Origin: Microvirga zambiensis WSM3693
GTDB lineage: Bacteria; Pseudomonadota; Alphaproteobacteria; Rhizobiales; Beijerinckiaceae
Direction of reading: 5' to 3'
Assembly: GCF_016735695.1 (NCBI RefSeq)
Contig: NZ_JAERQD010000046.1
Coordinates: 1 to 50,171 of the forward strand
DNA length: 50,171 nucleotides
A program made the position numbers and the translations under genes. The notes beneath the pieces were generated by a model. The model made no database searches. It was not told where the DNA came from and saw nothing but the letters and a program-made list of their open reading frames with translations. Below, in pieces: positions 16,026-25,008 of this stretch. Positions within the stretch are counted from its first letter, which is position 1, and every line of letters begins with the position of its first letter.

Positions 16026-16718
16026 ATGACTCAAACATTCGCGCTTGTCGGGCTGATCGGGTTTCTGGCCTTCTCCGGAAGCGCGGCCCTGGCGCAGACT
16101 CCCCCGACGCCAACGGAATTGTCGACCTATCGCGGCCTGCATGCGGCCGCAGCCCAGGATTCCGTCGATGACATCAGGCGGCTGGCTCGAGCAGGTGCTG
16201 ATCCCAATGCCCGCGACGGCAAGGGCCGTACGCCGCTGCATGTAGCGGCGTTCCAAGGGCACGCCGCAGCCATCGGAGCCCTGATCGCAGCCGGGGCGAA
16301 TCCCAGCCTTCTCGACAACCAGCGTTATGACGCCGTGACCATCGCAGCCGTCCGGGACGACATGCCGACGTTGAAGGCGCTGCTCGCCGCCGGCGCCAGC
16401 GCGAAGCTGGTCACCAGCGTCTACGACGGCACGGCCCTCATCGCCGCGGCCCATCTCGGCCACGACGGCATTGTTCGCGAGCTCATCCGGGCCGGCGCAC
16501 CGCTCGATCACGTCAACAACCTTGGTTGGACCGCCCTGATCGAGGCGGTGGTTCTCGGGGACGGCGGGGCCCGTCACACCGAAACCGTGCGGGCTCTCCT
16601 CGCAGCCGGCGCCGACGCCAGGATCCCTGACCGAAACGGAGTGACACCGCTCCAGCTCGCACAGGCCCGCGGCTACGGCGGCATGGTGTCCTTGCTGCGA
16701 AAGGCCTCCGACCGCTAG
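16026..16718 (+). CDS. Exported ankyrin-repeat protein
   Basis: A 230-residue protein: signal peptide (MTQTFALVGLIGFLAFSGSA, cleavage near ALAQ) then about five ankyrin repeats. These include RLARAGADPNARDGKGRTPL, HVAAFQGHAAAIGALIAAGA, AHLGHDGIVRELIRAGAPLD, and a last repeat with LLAAGADARIPDRNGVTPLQ. The start ATG at 16026 follows GGAGA. It should be a periplasmic or secreted protein-protein interaction scaffold. Its gene lies 56 bases after the HbpS-like gene, and the two are probably co-transcribed, perhaps as output of the upstream two-component system. Periplasmic ankyrin proteins have been tied to catalase and haem protection in other bacteria, but no such role is shown here. Confidence 0.85.
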   Translation: MTQTFALVGLIGFLAFSGSAALAQTPPTPTELSTYRGLHAAAAQDSVDDIRRLARAGADPNARDGKGRTPLHVAAFQGHAAAIGALIAAGANPSLLDNQRYDAVTIAAVRDDMPTLKALLAAGASAKLVTSVYDGTALIAAAHLGHDGIVRELIRAGAPLDHVNNLGWTALIEAVVLGDGGARHTETVRALLAAGADARIPDRNGVTPLQLAQARGYGGMVSLLRKASDR

Positions 16719-16783
16719 GGCGATGGCGGGCTCCGTTTGACTTCCCCACCGGAGGGCATATCCTCGATGGACCATGTAGAGCT

Positions 16784-16883
16784 GGCTCTGTTGCATCAAC
16801 CTAGCAAGCCACAGGATGTAGTAGCTGTTGACGACGACAGAGGCGCTACAGATTGTGTCTCCTGAAGTTAATGCAACAGCGCC
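16784..16883. mobile_element. 100-bp MITE-like element with IS6-type ends
   Basis: The left end GGCTCTGTTGCATCAAC (16784-16800) and the inverted right end (16867-16883, reverse complement GGCGCTGTTGCATTAAC) agree at 15 of 17 positions. The sequence resembles IS6-family terminal repeats. The interior is only 66 bases and non-coding. It sits between two convergent genes and has no obvious target duplication, so it may be old or a deletion product of a larger IS. Confidence 0.65.
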
Positions 16884-16918
16884 TAGCTAGGAAAGCGCGG
16901 GTACCCCTGGGCGCAGTA

Positions 16919-17794
16919 TCAAATCTGCATGTCCTCACCGGTCTTCAGTCCCTCGCAAACCGCATTGATTGCTCCAATGAGGACAAAGATCATCAATCCA
17001 GTGAGATTGAGCATCCAGGGTTCGAAGAACACGAGATCCTTGGCCTCCGCGATCATCAGCCCCCAGGAAACCTCGGGCGACTTGATGCCAAGGCCAAGGA
17101 AGGATAGCGCAGATTCGAGAAGGATTGCGTGAGCGACCTCGAGCGTGGCTACGACCAGTAGTGGTCGCGCAAGATTGGGCAGGATTTCTCCAACAAGTAT
17201 GCGCAGGTCGCCGCAACCCGCAGCCTTAGCCGCCACCACATATTCGCGCCCCTGAAGCTGCAGCGTGATCGACCGCGCAACAACTGCAAAACGGTCCCAG
17301 AGAAACAAGGACAACACCACCATGATGAGCGCGGTTGAATTACCCAACAGCCCAACCAGCGACAACATAATCAGCATGATGGGCATGCTCAGCCGGACAG
17401 TGATGAGAAAGCCTACGACTGTCTCCACTCGGCCTCGGAAGTAACCCGCGGCCATTCCCATCGAGATGCCAATGACTGCAGAAATGACGGTGCTGATGAT
17501 CCCGATGAACAGAGTGAGTCGCGCTCCATAGAGCAGACGGCTGAGGAGGTCGCGCCCAATCGAATCGGTGCCCAGCCAGTGCTGCGAGCTTCCGCCCATG
17601 AAGATCGGTGGCACAATCCGCCCGTTAAGCTGCTGGTAGTTGGGAGCATACGGAGAGATCCATGGCGCCAGCAGGGCTGCAAGAGCAATTGCCAGCAGCA
17701 CGACTCCGCCAATGCGCCCTGCAGGACTGATGCTCTCCCAAAGCGCCGGGCGCCTGCGATACCTTGCTGATTCAGTTGAGGAAGCAGTCATCAT
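16919..17794 (-). CDS. Peptide-type ABC transporter permease (DppC-like), second importer
   Basis: A 291-residue permease with a cytoplasmic N-terminus, one span, then the GTDSIGRDLLSRLLYGARLT motif diagnostic of DppC proteins, five more spans and the EAA loop REYVVAAKAAGCGDLRILVG. The C-terminus departs from the usual GDGLRDxLDPR: it reads INAVCEGLKTGEDMQI, so the tail is diverged, perhaps by an older event near the MITE-like element just downstream. It is the last gene of the minus-strand operon and lies 4 bases after the DppB-like gene. Confidence 0.9.
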   Translation of the reverse strand: MMTASSTESARYRRRPALWESISPAGRIGGVVLLAIALAALLAPWISPYAPNYQQLNGRIVPPIFMGGSSQHWLGTDSIGRDLLSRLLYGARLTLFIGIISTVISAVIGISMGMAAGYFRGRVETVVGFLITVRLSMPIMLIMLSLVGLLGNSTALIMVVLSLFLWDRFAVVARSITLQLQGREYVVAAKAAGCGDLRILVGEILPNLARPLLVVATLEVAHAILLESALSFLGLGIKSPEVSWGLMIAEAKDLVFFEPWMLNLTGLMIFVLIGAINAVCEGLKTGEDMQI

Positions 17795-17798
17795 GGCA

Positions 17799-18716
17799 TT
17801 AATCGATCTTGTAGCGCGGATCGATCCACATATTCAGTAGATCGGAGGCAAGGGTTAGCAGGACATAGAAGGATGAGACGATCAGGACCGCTGCCTGCAC
17901 AACGGGATAGTCGTTCTGAGAGATCGCCTGCCAGGTGAAATAGCCGATGCCATCGACGGCGAAGATGGTCTCCACCACGACCGATCCGCCAAGGAGAAGG
18001 CCGAATTGGACAGCAGCGATGGCGACAAGCGGCACCAGCGCATTGCGCAGTGCGTGCTTAAACACGACCGAGTGCATCCGAAGCCCCTTGGCCCGGGCGG
18101 TCCGGACATAATCCGACACGAGGGCCTCACTCATGCCCGAACGTGTGATGCGCAACAGAGCTGGCAGGGCGTTCAGCGCAAGGGCGCAGGCGGGCAGAGC
18201 CAGATGGGCGAGACTGTCAGCTCCCGAGATTGGCAGCCACCCGAGATTCACCGCGAACAGCAGGATCAGCAGGTAGCTGGACCAGAACACGGGCATAGCC
18301 TGCCCGGTCAGGGCCAGCATCTGCACCAGCCGGTCCACCCAACTTCCTTCGCGCAATGCCGCGAGAACGCCCAGCGGCAGGGCAACCAACAGTGCCAGCA
18401 GGATGGAGAGAACGCCCAACTTCAACGTCACCAGCAAGCGGCTTGCGAACAGCAGCGAGACAGAGTCGTTGAAATAGAAGGAGCGCCCGAAATCGCCGGT
18501 TAGCGCTTTGCCAAGCCAGGAGGCATATTGAACGACGAGCGGGCGGTCCAATCCGTACTCCTTGCGCAGAAACTCGACATAGGCCGCATTTGAACCCTCC
18601 CCGGCCAACGCTGTCGCGAGATCACCTGACAACTTGAGCAACAGGAAGCTGATCAGCGAGATGGTGAACAGCACTGCGACAGCAATCAGAAGACGTCTGG
18701 TCAAATACGAGGCCAT
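17799..18716 (-). CDS. Peptide-type ABC transporter permease (DppB-like), second importer
   Basis: A 305-residue permease. It starts MASYLTRRLLIAVAVLFTIS, carries the DppB RKEYGLDRPLVVQYASWLGK segment, six spans, the EAA loop SDYVRTARAKGLRMHSVVF and the usual C-terminus ending in DPRYKID. A GTG at 18728, overlapping the upstream binding-protein stop, gives four extra residues and is the alternative start. It pairs with the DppC-like product encoded immediately downstream. Confidence 0.9.
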   Translation of the reverse strand: MASYLTRRLLIAVAVLFTISLISFLLLKLSGDLATALAGEGSNAAYVEFLRKEYGLDRPLVVQYASWLGKALTGDFGRSFYFNDSVSLLFASRLLVTLKLGVLSILLALLVALPLGVLAALREGSWVDRLVQMLALTGQAMPVFWSSYLLILLFAVNLGWLPISGADSLAHLALPACALALNALPALLRITRSGMSEALVSDYVRTARAKGLRMHSVVFKHALRNALVPLVAIAAVQFGLLLGGSVVVETIFAVDGIGYFTWQAISQNDYPVVQAAVLIVSSFYVLLTLASDLLNMWIDPRYKID

Positions 18717-18724
18717 GGGATCGC

Positions 18725-20248
18725 TCACTTCCAGCGCGCGCGCCAGAATTCAACATTCTCGTCCCGCGGAACTGGGATATCGACGGAGGACGAGAAGACG
18801 TAGTTGATCGGCATGGTAAAGAGCGGCACCCAATAGGCCTTCCCACTGATCCGCTCCAGAGCGGCGCCGTAGCTCGCCTTGCGTTCGGCGGGGCCCAGCA
18901 GCTCATTGCCGCGCGTAACCAGTGCTGAGACCTCCGGGTCGCGTGATAGATCGTCCGAAGTCTCGTTGAAGAAGAAGGAGAGAATGTAGCCCGCATCAGC
19001 CACGCCTGAAGACCCGAAATCGTCGATGACGATAGTGGCCTGCCCATCGCGCCGCGCCTTGACCACGGCGGGATATTGCATCCACTTCAGGTCGCCGCGG
19101 ACATTGACTGCCCGCAGATAGCCTAGGATGGCTTCGGCCACCGGTCGGCTGCGATAGCCGTACACATCGATGTCGAAGCCGTTGGGATACCCGGCCTCGG
19201 CCAGTAGCGCGCGGGCCTTTTCGGGGTTGTATTCATAGGCGGGCAGATCTTGGCGGCAGGCGAATTGCAGCGGCGAGCAGGCCGAGTTGATGAGCTGTGC
19301 GGCCGGCCCGATCAGCGACGTGGCCACCGCCTTGCGGTCGATGGCATAGTTCAGCGCCTGTCGAACACGGATGTCGCGGAGGGGCGAATTTTCGGGGGCA
19401 TTGTTGGCGATATTCATGGTCAGAAAGCCAACGCGGAAGGTGTCGGCGTTGGTGATCTTGATCCGGGGATTGTTCCGCATGCGCTCGGTTAGATCAGTCG
19501 GGATATAGTAGGCCCAATCGACGGCGCCGGTCATCAACTCGGCGACCTGAGCGGTTACGTCGGGAACCGTCTTGTAAACCAACTTGCCAATATGCGGTTT
19601 GTTCTTACCGCCGCCGTCGAAATATTCCTCATTGCGTGTGAAGATCACGCTGTTGCCGCTGCCGCGCGCAACCTTGTAAGGGCCCGTACCCACCGGGGCA
19701 CGCCCGAACGCGTCCTTGCCCGCCTTCTGATGATATTGGGCCGGCAGGATCGCCAGCTGCATGATGTAGTTCAGCGCCAGTGGCGTAGGCTTCTTGGCCC
19801 GGATGTGGACAGTATGGTCGCCCACGGCCTCGACCTTGTCGATCCACACCGCAGTCTCGGGGCTGAAGATCTTGTTGTCGGGGTTCATGACGAAATTGAT
19901 CGTGTAGACCACATCGGCCGCGGTGAAATCGTCGCCGTTGTGGAATTTGACGCCCTGCTGCAAATCGAATTCCAGCGTCAGATGGTCGATCTGCCTCCAG
20001 CCCTTGGCCAGGAGCGGCTTGAATTCGAGAGTTTCGGGATCGCGATAGACCAGAGCATCATAGACGAGCAACCCAAGCAGATATCCCTCTCGGCCGCCCG
20101 CGTAATAGCGATCGAAGGTCGGCAGCTGGAACTGGAAGGCTGCCGTCAATGTGTCGTTGGCTTTGTCGGCGGCTGCGGTGCCGGTCATTGCGCATTGCAG
20201 GCTCAGGCCAACCGCGAATGTGGCCAGCATCTTCTTCGGGTGGAACAT
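18725..20248 (-). CDS. Periplasmic peptide-type solute-binding protein, second importer
   Basis: A 507-residue SBP family 5 protein. Signal peptide: MFHPKKMLATFAVGLSLQCA with cleavage near TAAADK. The mature part has YDALVYRDPETLEFKPLLAK, the GVKFHNGDDFTAADVVYTIN motif typical of the family, and GTGPYKVARGSG. A strong AGGAGA site precedes the ATG. It delivers the solute to the permeases encoded downstream. The pocket residues do not tell the ligand. Confidence 0.92.
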   Translation of the reverse strand: MFHPKKMLATFAVGLSLQCAMTGTAAADKANDTLTAAFQFQLPTFDRYYAGGREGYLLGLLVYDALVYRDPETLEFKPLLAKGWRQIDHLTLEFDLQQGVKFHNGDDFTAADVVYTINFVMNPDNKIFSPETAVWIDKVEAVGDHTVHIRAKKPTPLALNYIMQLAILPAQYHQKAGKDAFGRAPVGTGPYKVARGSGNSVIFTRNEEYFDGGGKNKPHIGKLVYKTVPDVTAQVAELMTGAVDWAYYIPTDLTERMRNNPRIKITNADTFRVGFLTMNIANNAPENSPLRDIRVRQALNYAIDRKAVATSLIGPAAQLINSACSPLQFACRQDLPAYEYNPEKARALLAEAGYPNGFDIDVYGYRSRPVAEAILGYLRAVNVRGDLKWMQYPAVVKARRDGQATIVIDDFGSSGVADAGYILSFFFNETSDDLSRDPEVSALVTRGNELLGPAERKASYGAALERISGKAYWVPLFTMPINYVFSSSVDIPVPRDENVEFWRARWK

Positions 20249-20268
20249 GCGTATCTCCTAGGAGAGGG

Positions 20269-21237
20269 CTAGTGTAGTGGGTTGTGGCAGGCAATTCGCC
20301 GTCCGGAAATCTCTACCAGCGGCGGCTCCATATCCTCGCAGATCGATGAGGCGCGGCTGCAGCGCGCCCTGAACGGGCACCCCCTATGCGCCTGCATGGG
20401 ATTGGGCATCACGGCTGCATCGAGCGGAGCAGTCAGCTTCTGGCCGACGGTCGGCTCCAAGACCGCTTGCCGTAGCATCAGAGTATAGGGATGCAGCGGT
20501 CGGTCCAGCACGTCGCGGGTGCGACCGACCTCGATAAGCCGGCCGAAGTACATCACCGCAGTCTCATCGGCGAGCTGGTCGACGACGGCCAAATTGTGGG
20601 TAATGAGCAGATAAGAGAGCCGCAGCCGCCCACGCAGTTCGAGAAGCAGATTGATGATCTGCGCCTGCACCGAGACATCGAGCGCCGAAGTCGGCTCGTC
20701 ACAGATCAATGCCTGCGGCTCCGCCACCAAGGATCGGGCTATCGACACACGCTGACGCTGACCGCCCGAAAGTTGCCGCGGCATCCGGCCGGAGAAATCA
20801 GCCGGCAGCCCGACCAGTTCCAGCATCTCGTGCACGCGCTCAATCTGCTCGGTCCGATTTCCGCGGCCTGCCGCAACCAGAGGCAGCCGAACAATCTGCT
20901 CGACGGTCTTGCGCGGGTTCAGCGAAACATAAGGATCCTGGAATACCGGCTGAACCGCGTTTGCGATGGCTTGGCGCGACAATTCCGATGTGGTCGCGCC
21001 TTTGATCCGGACCATCCCCTCGCTGGGCGCGGAAAGCCCCAGCAACATGCCCGCCAGGGTGGATTTTCCGCAGCCGGACTCTCCTACGAGCGCGAGAGTC
21101 CGGTCAGGCCCTAGCGAGAGGCTGATGCCTCGCACCGCACGGACCGTCCGAACAGCGCCGCCGAATCTGCTCTTTGAGGAAAAGGTCTTGTGGACCTCGT
21201 TCGCCTCGACGATTGAAATGGCCTCAGGCATGCGCAT
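20269..21237 (-). CDS. ABC transporter ATP-binding protein (DppF/OppF-like), second importer
   Basis: A 322-residue ATPase. Walker A GESGCGKS, Q-loop VFQDPYVSLNPRKT, signature LSGGQRQRVS, Walker B LICDEPTSALD, H-loop THN. The C-terminal oligopeptide-transporter region carries Cys residues (HRGCPFRARCSRASSICE), which bind an iron-sulfur cluster in some Dpp/Opp ATPases. ATG at 21237 or 21231 are both possible behind GGAG; the longer frame to 21279 lies inside the preceding gene. The start overlaps the end of the partner ATPase gene, so the two are coupled. Confidence 0.9.
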   Translation of the reverse strand: MRMPEAISIVEANEVHKTFSSKSRFGGAVRTVRAVRGISLSLGPDRTLALVGESGCGKSTLAGMLLGLSAPSEGMVRIKGATTSELSRQAIANAVQPVFQDPYVSLNPRKTVEQIVRLPLVAAGRGNRTEQIERVHEMLELVGLPADFSGRMPRQLSGGQRQRVSIARSLVAEPQALICDEPTSALDVSVQAQIINLLLELRGRLRLSYLLITHNLAVVDQLADETAVMYFGRLIEVGRTRDVLDRPLHPYTLMLRQAVLEPTVGQKLTAPLDAAVMPNPMQAHRGCPFRARCSRASSICEDMEPPLVEISGRRIACHNPLH

Positions 21238-22210
21238 ACTTCTCCACGGACTGGACGGGCCGAAGGCAACGCACCGCATGCCGGCCCTCGACCGAGGCGA
21301 GAGTGACAGCTGTTTCGTGGCAAGCGCGATCCTGCCGGTCGCAACGCGCAGCGAAAACGCACCCGCGCGGTATAGCGGTCAACCTTGGCGCATATCCGGG
21401 GATCGTCGGGAGACTGCTGCCAGCCACCCGTTCTCCGATCAGTGGAAGGCAGGCGAGTAGACCATTCGTATAGGGATGCCGAGGTCGGGCCAGGACCGAT
21501 GCGACCTCGCCTCGCTCGACGATCTCGCCGCAGTACATCACCGCGACATCATCGGCCACGGCCGAGACCACACCCAGATCATGGGTGATCAGGATCACGC
21601 CGATGCCGCGTCGCTGCTGCAGTTCACGCAGCACATGCAGAACCTGCGCCTGAATAGTCACGTCCAGCGCGGTGGTCGGCTCATCGGCGATGATGAGCGA
21701 AGGATCGCACATCAGTGCCATGGCGATCATTGCGCGTTGACGCAGGCCGCCGGAAAGCTCGAAAGGATATTGCCGCAACCGCTCTCCCGGTGCCGGCATG
21801 TGAACCTGTTCCAACATCTCGACGGCACGATCGCGCGCCGAACGCCGACCCTTTCCAACATGTCGCATATACACTTCTTCGAGCTGGTTCCCGATCGTGT
21901 AGGATGGATTGAATGAGCTCGTCGGATCCTGGAAGATCATGCCGATACGCCGCCCCCGGACGTCCTGCATCTGCCTGTCCGAGAGGCCGGAAAGATCCGT
22001 TCCTTCAAAAATCAGACGCCTCGCCCGCCGTTGTGCTCCCCGCGGCAGAAGCCCCATGACCGAGAGCGCGGTGATCGACTTGCCTGAACCGGATTCCCCC
22101 ACTATGGCGAGAGTACGCCCTGCTGCGGCTTCGAGGTCGACGCCCCGAACCGCATGAAGGAGACCCGCTTTCGTCGGCAGATCAACATGCAGATCCTGGA
22201 TGGTTAGCAA
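21224..22210 (-). CDS. ABC transporter ATP-binding protein (DppD/OppD-like), second importer
   Basis: A 328-residue ATPase that begins LLTIQDLHVDLPTKAGLLHA. It has Walker A GESGSGKS, Q-loop FQDPTSSFNPSYT, signature LSGGLRQRAM, Walker B LIIADEPTTALD and the Cys-containing C-terminal tail (RGCVFAARCDRQDRACHE). No ATG is available near the domain start. TTG at 22210 has GGAG seven bases upstream and gives the expected N-terminus, so I chose it over the longer open frame to 22357, which would run through the promoter region. It is the first gene of the minus-strand operon, divergent from the LysR gene. Confidence 0.88.
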   Translation of the reverse strand: MLTIQDLHVDLPTKAGLLHAVRGVDLEAAAGRTLAIVGESGSGKSITALSVMGLLPRGAQRRARRLIFEGTDLSGLSDRQMQDVRGRRIGMIFQDPTSSFNPSYTIGNQLEEVYMRHVGKGRRSARDRAVEMLEQVHMPAPGERLRQYPFELSGGLRQRAMIAMALMCDPSLIIADEPTTALDVTIQAQVLHVLRELQQRRGIGVILITHDLGVVSAVADDVAVMYCGEIVERGEVASVLARPRHPYTNGLLACLPLIGERVAGSSLPTIPGYAPRLTAIPRGCVFAARCDRQDRACHETAVTLASVEGRHAVRCLRPVQSVEKYAHA

Positions 22211-22289
22211 AACGTCACTCCATAGGTAAAATCGATGACGCTTGCCAAAGTTGGATAGACCGCCCTGGGAAATCCAATTCAAATGCGCA

Positions 22290-22299
22290 ATAAGCTTAT
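22290..22299. promoter_or_regulatory. Palindrome ATAAGCTTAT in the LysR/ABC divergent promoter
   Basis: A perfect 10-base palindrome lies 12 bases upstream of the LysR start and about 80 bases upstream of the divergent ATPase start. It lies in the 101-base A/T-richer intergenic region and is a candidate LysR-type binding site; these regulators usually bind dyads of the T-N11-A type. Confidence 0.35.
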
Positions 22300-22311
22300 A
22301 GGGATTAGTCA

Positions 22312-23241
22312 ATGCATCCGACTCTGAGACATCTTCAGATCTTCCGCCTGTTCTCACGGGTTCTGAATGTCACCGAGACTGCACGGCTGCTCCGGATCTC
22401 GCAGCCCACGGTAAGCCAAGCCCTCAAGGAACTCGAAGCGCAGCTTGGCGTCTCGCTGATCGTCCGCGGCAGTGGCCCGATGAAGCTCACCTCCGATGCC
22501 GAGATCCTGCTGAATTCGATCGACCAGGTTCTCGACAGTATGCAAACACTGCGGGACGGTGCTGCAAAGTTGCGAGGCGAGCACAATGCGAGCATCTCGG
22601 TCGCATCGATCTTTCCGCTGACCCCTACGATTTTGCCCCGCGCCATCACTCGATTGCAGGAAGCAGAGGGCGATTTTCGCGTTCATCTCGAAGCCCAGCA
22701 CAGCCGCGAGGTCGCACGTCTGGTCAAGGAGCGCACGGTGGAGGTCGGATTTACCCTGCTTCCGGTCGAGCACCAGGATCTCACGGTGCGGCCGCTGATG
22801 AGCACAGAAATGATCTGCCTTATCCCGCCCTCGCACCGGCTGGCGGACCGGGATGTCATCACGCCCGATGACTTGAAGGACGAACGGGTGATCACACTCG
22901 GCGAACAGATCCGGCAAGAATTCGATGCGCGCCTCTTTCTGTACAATGGCCTGAACGACACGCGCATCATCACGACGAATAATGCTTCCGTTTCGCTGAG
23001 TATGGTCCGGCACAGTATGGGGATCGCGGTGACGCTGCCCTACATCCTGACACAGGGCGGGTTCTCTGATATCGCGGTGGCGAGGTTCCAGCCCGACATC
23101 CGCCGTCGGCTGGTGGCGATCTATCTTAAGCAGCCGGCGATGTCGCCATTGTCCAAGAAGTTGATCGCGCTGGTGATCGAGGAGTTGCGGAGCTTCAACT
23201 CCTATCTGAATTCACATGGGATCCAGGTCGGCGGTAGCTAG
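22312..23241 (+). CDS. LysR-family transcriptional regulator
   Basis: A 309-residue LysR regulator. The N-terminal HTH (about 3-62) reads HLQIFRLFSRVLNVTETARL, LRISQPTVSQALKELEAQLG. The effector-binding domain covers about 90-300 (SVASIFPLTPTILPRAITRL, LIPPSHRLADRDVITPDDLK). AGGGA lies 7 bases before the ATG at 22312. It is divergent from the second peptide importer and followed at 150 bases by an amidase gene on the same strand, so it probably controls one or both. LysR proteins usually activate their neighbour when a pathway compound binds. Confidence 0.93.
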   Translation: MHPTLRHLQIFRLFSRVLNVTETARLLRISQPTVSQALKELEAQLGVSLIVRGSGPMKLTSDAEILLNSIDQVLDSMQTLRDGAAKLRGEHNASISVASIFPLTPTILPRAITRLQEAEGDFRVHLEAQHSREVARLVKERTVEVGFTLLPVEHQDLTVRPLMSTEMICLIPPSHRLADRDVITPDDLKDERVITLGEQIRQEFDARLFLYNGLNDTRIITTNNASVSLSMVRHSMGIAVTLPYILTQGGFSDIAVARFQPDIRRRLVAIYLKQPAMSPLSKKLIALVIEELRSFNSYLNSHGIQVGGS

Positions 23242-23393
23242 CGCATCGGCCTAGTCTTTCCTCGCGCCTATATGCGATCTCCTATTCCTGCATGGGCCGA
23301 TTTTATTGGATCTTGCCGCATCGAGCCGGAGAATGATCCTATCCCCGGAGGGCGCGCCCGTCCGGTTCCCAATGGCATTCAAGGACGGCCCAC

Positions 23394-24761
23394 ATGGAAG
23401 AGCTCTGGAAACTTTCGGCAATCGAGCTTCGCGGCGCCTATTCAGAGGGGCGCCTCCGACCGAGCACCGTGCTCGAAGAGGTGCTGATGCGGGCGGAGGC
23501 AGTGGATCCCGTCCTCAACATCTTCGCCACCCGCGATTTCGAGGGTGCGCGGCAGGCGGCGCGGGAAAGCGACGCTCGCTATGCCGCCAAGGCACCAGCG
23601 GGGGCGCTCGATGGGATTCCCGTAACCATCAAGGACAACATCCCGGTCAAGGGTCTGCGCTGCGCCTGGGGCAGCAAGCTCTACCTCGACCAGATCGCCG
23701 AGGCCGACGAGCTCCCTGTCGCTCGGATGCGCCGACAGGGCGCCGTTATCCTTGGCAAGACTAACGTCTCGGAATTCACGTTGGGTCGTGGCAATGTTGA
23801 TACCTTGGCTTTCGGCACAACGCGCAATCCCTGGAACACCGAGCTGACGAGCGGTTCCTCGACCGGCGGCGGTGCGGTGGCTGCGGCAAGCGGAGTCGGG
23901 CCGATCGCCCTCGGCACCGATGGAGGCGGCTCGATACGGCGGCCGGCGGGCTACAACAATCTCGTCGGCCTCAAGCCCTCAGTGGGCCGGGTCGCTCGTT
24001 GCGATAGCCTGCCCGCCATCCTGCATGATTTCGAGGTCGTCGGCCCCCTTGCCCGCAGCGTCGACGATGTCGCCCTTGCACTTTCGGCAATCGAGGGGCC
24101 CGACCCACGGGACCGGTCATCTTTCGGCTTCGCCCATGGCAATCTTCAGGAAACGATCAGACCGTTGCGCATCCTCTATGTGCCCCAGCTTGCCGACATG
24201 CCGGTCGAGACGCAGATCGCAACGTCCTGCGCCGCAGCCGCAACAAATCTGGTATCGCTCGGCCATGAGGTGGAAGTCGGCACCGCTCCCTTCGATGTCG
24301 CATTGTTCGAGAAGCATTGGCCCCTCGTCAGCTCCAGTGGGCTGGCTTGGCTGCTGCGGGAGACCGACTGGCAAGACAGGATTGGACAGGCCTATGTGTC
24401 GATGATTGAGAGGGGCCGCTCACTGTCCGCTATTGACTATGTCGATACGCTGGATGCCTATCGCCTGATCTATCGGCAGATTGTCAGCTGCTTCGAGACT
24501 TATGATCTGATCATGACACCCACCTCGGGTGCCATGCCCTGGTCTGCACGCGAATTCGGCCCGCCCTATCACCGGGCCTTTACCGGCTTCGTGAACGTCA
24601 CTGGCCTGCCAGCTGTCAGCATCCCAGCTGAACCGTCGGAGGATCTACCCATCGGGTTCCAGCTCGTTGCACCCTTCGGGCAGGACTGGCCGCTGCTCTC
24701 CATGGCCAAGAGCTACGAGACGGCCTTTCCCTGGGCACGGCGCCGGCCGAATCTCGGCTGA
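23394..24761 (+). CDS. Amidase-signature family amidase, copy 1
   Basis: A 455-residue amidase-signature hydrolase. The Ser-cisSer-Lys triad is visible: Lys80 in GIPVTIKDNI, cis-Ser156 in SGSSTGGGAVAAASG and nucleophile Ser180 in LGTDGGGSIRRPA. The residue after the cis-Ser, normally Ser, is Thr, as in the second copy at 32409-33794. It would hydrolyse a carboxylic amide to acid and ammonia or amine in the cytoplasm. It lies after a LysR gene and a divergent peptide importer, fitting an imported amide. Visual comparison shows strong, nearly colinear similarity with copy 2 (shared KTNVSEFTLGRGN, PFDVALFEKHWP, RGRSLSAIDYV or KGRSLSAIDYV, PPYHRAFTGFVN). Substrate unknown. Confidence 0.92.
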   Translation: MEELWKLSAIELRGAYSEGRLRPSTVLEEVLMRAEAVDPVLNIFATRDFEGARQAARESDARYAAKAPAGALDGIPVTIKDNIPVKGLRCAWGSKLYLDQIAEADELPVARMRRQGAVILGKTNVSEFTLGRGNVDTLAFGTTRNPWNTELTSGSSTGGGAVAAASGVGPIALGTDGGGSIRRPAGYNNLVGLKPSVGRVARCDSLPAILHDFEVVGPLARSVDDVALALSAIEGPDPRDRSSFGFAHGNLQETIRPLRILYVPQLADMPVETQIATSCAAAATNLVSLGHEVEVGTAPFDVALFEKHWPLVSSSGLAWLLRETDWQDRIGQAYVSMIERGRSLSAIDYVDTLDAYRLIYRQIVSCFETYDLIMTPTSGAMPWSAREFGPPYHRAFTGFVNVTGLPAVSIPAEPSEDLPIGFQLVAPFGQDWPLLSMAKSYETAFPWARRRPNLG

Positions 24762-24798
24762 GTGTCGAACCGGCCCGCCGACGCTGAGAACGCAATTG

Positions 24799-24822
24799 CC
24801 CTGCGGTTGGCCAGCCGCAGGG
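24799..24822. terminator. Possible terminator hairpin between convergent genes
   Basis: CCCTGCGG (24799-24806) and CCGCAGGG (24815-24822) form a perfect 8-bp stem with an 8-base loop in the space between the amidase and the convergent ATPase gene. There is no T-run, so it is either Rho-assisted or structural only. Confidence 0.4.
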
Positions 24823-25008
24823 ACGACTGATCACTTCCGGCGTATCCGCTTCACAGGCTTCCTAAGCGAAGGAACCCGGTCACCGAGACTGCAACTGCGG
24901 CATAGGGCATTTTTCGGCGAAGTGGATCCGGTTCGCCGTCAAAGAAAACGCGGCGAGCCATAGAAGAGAGCTGATCTCATGCCAGTGGAACCCGCTCTAG
25001 GCTTCTGC

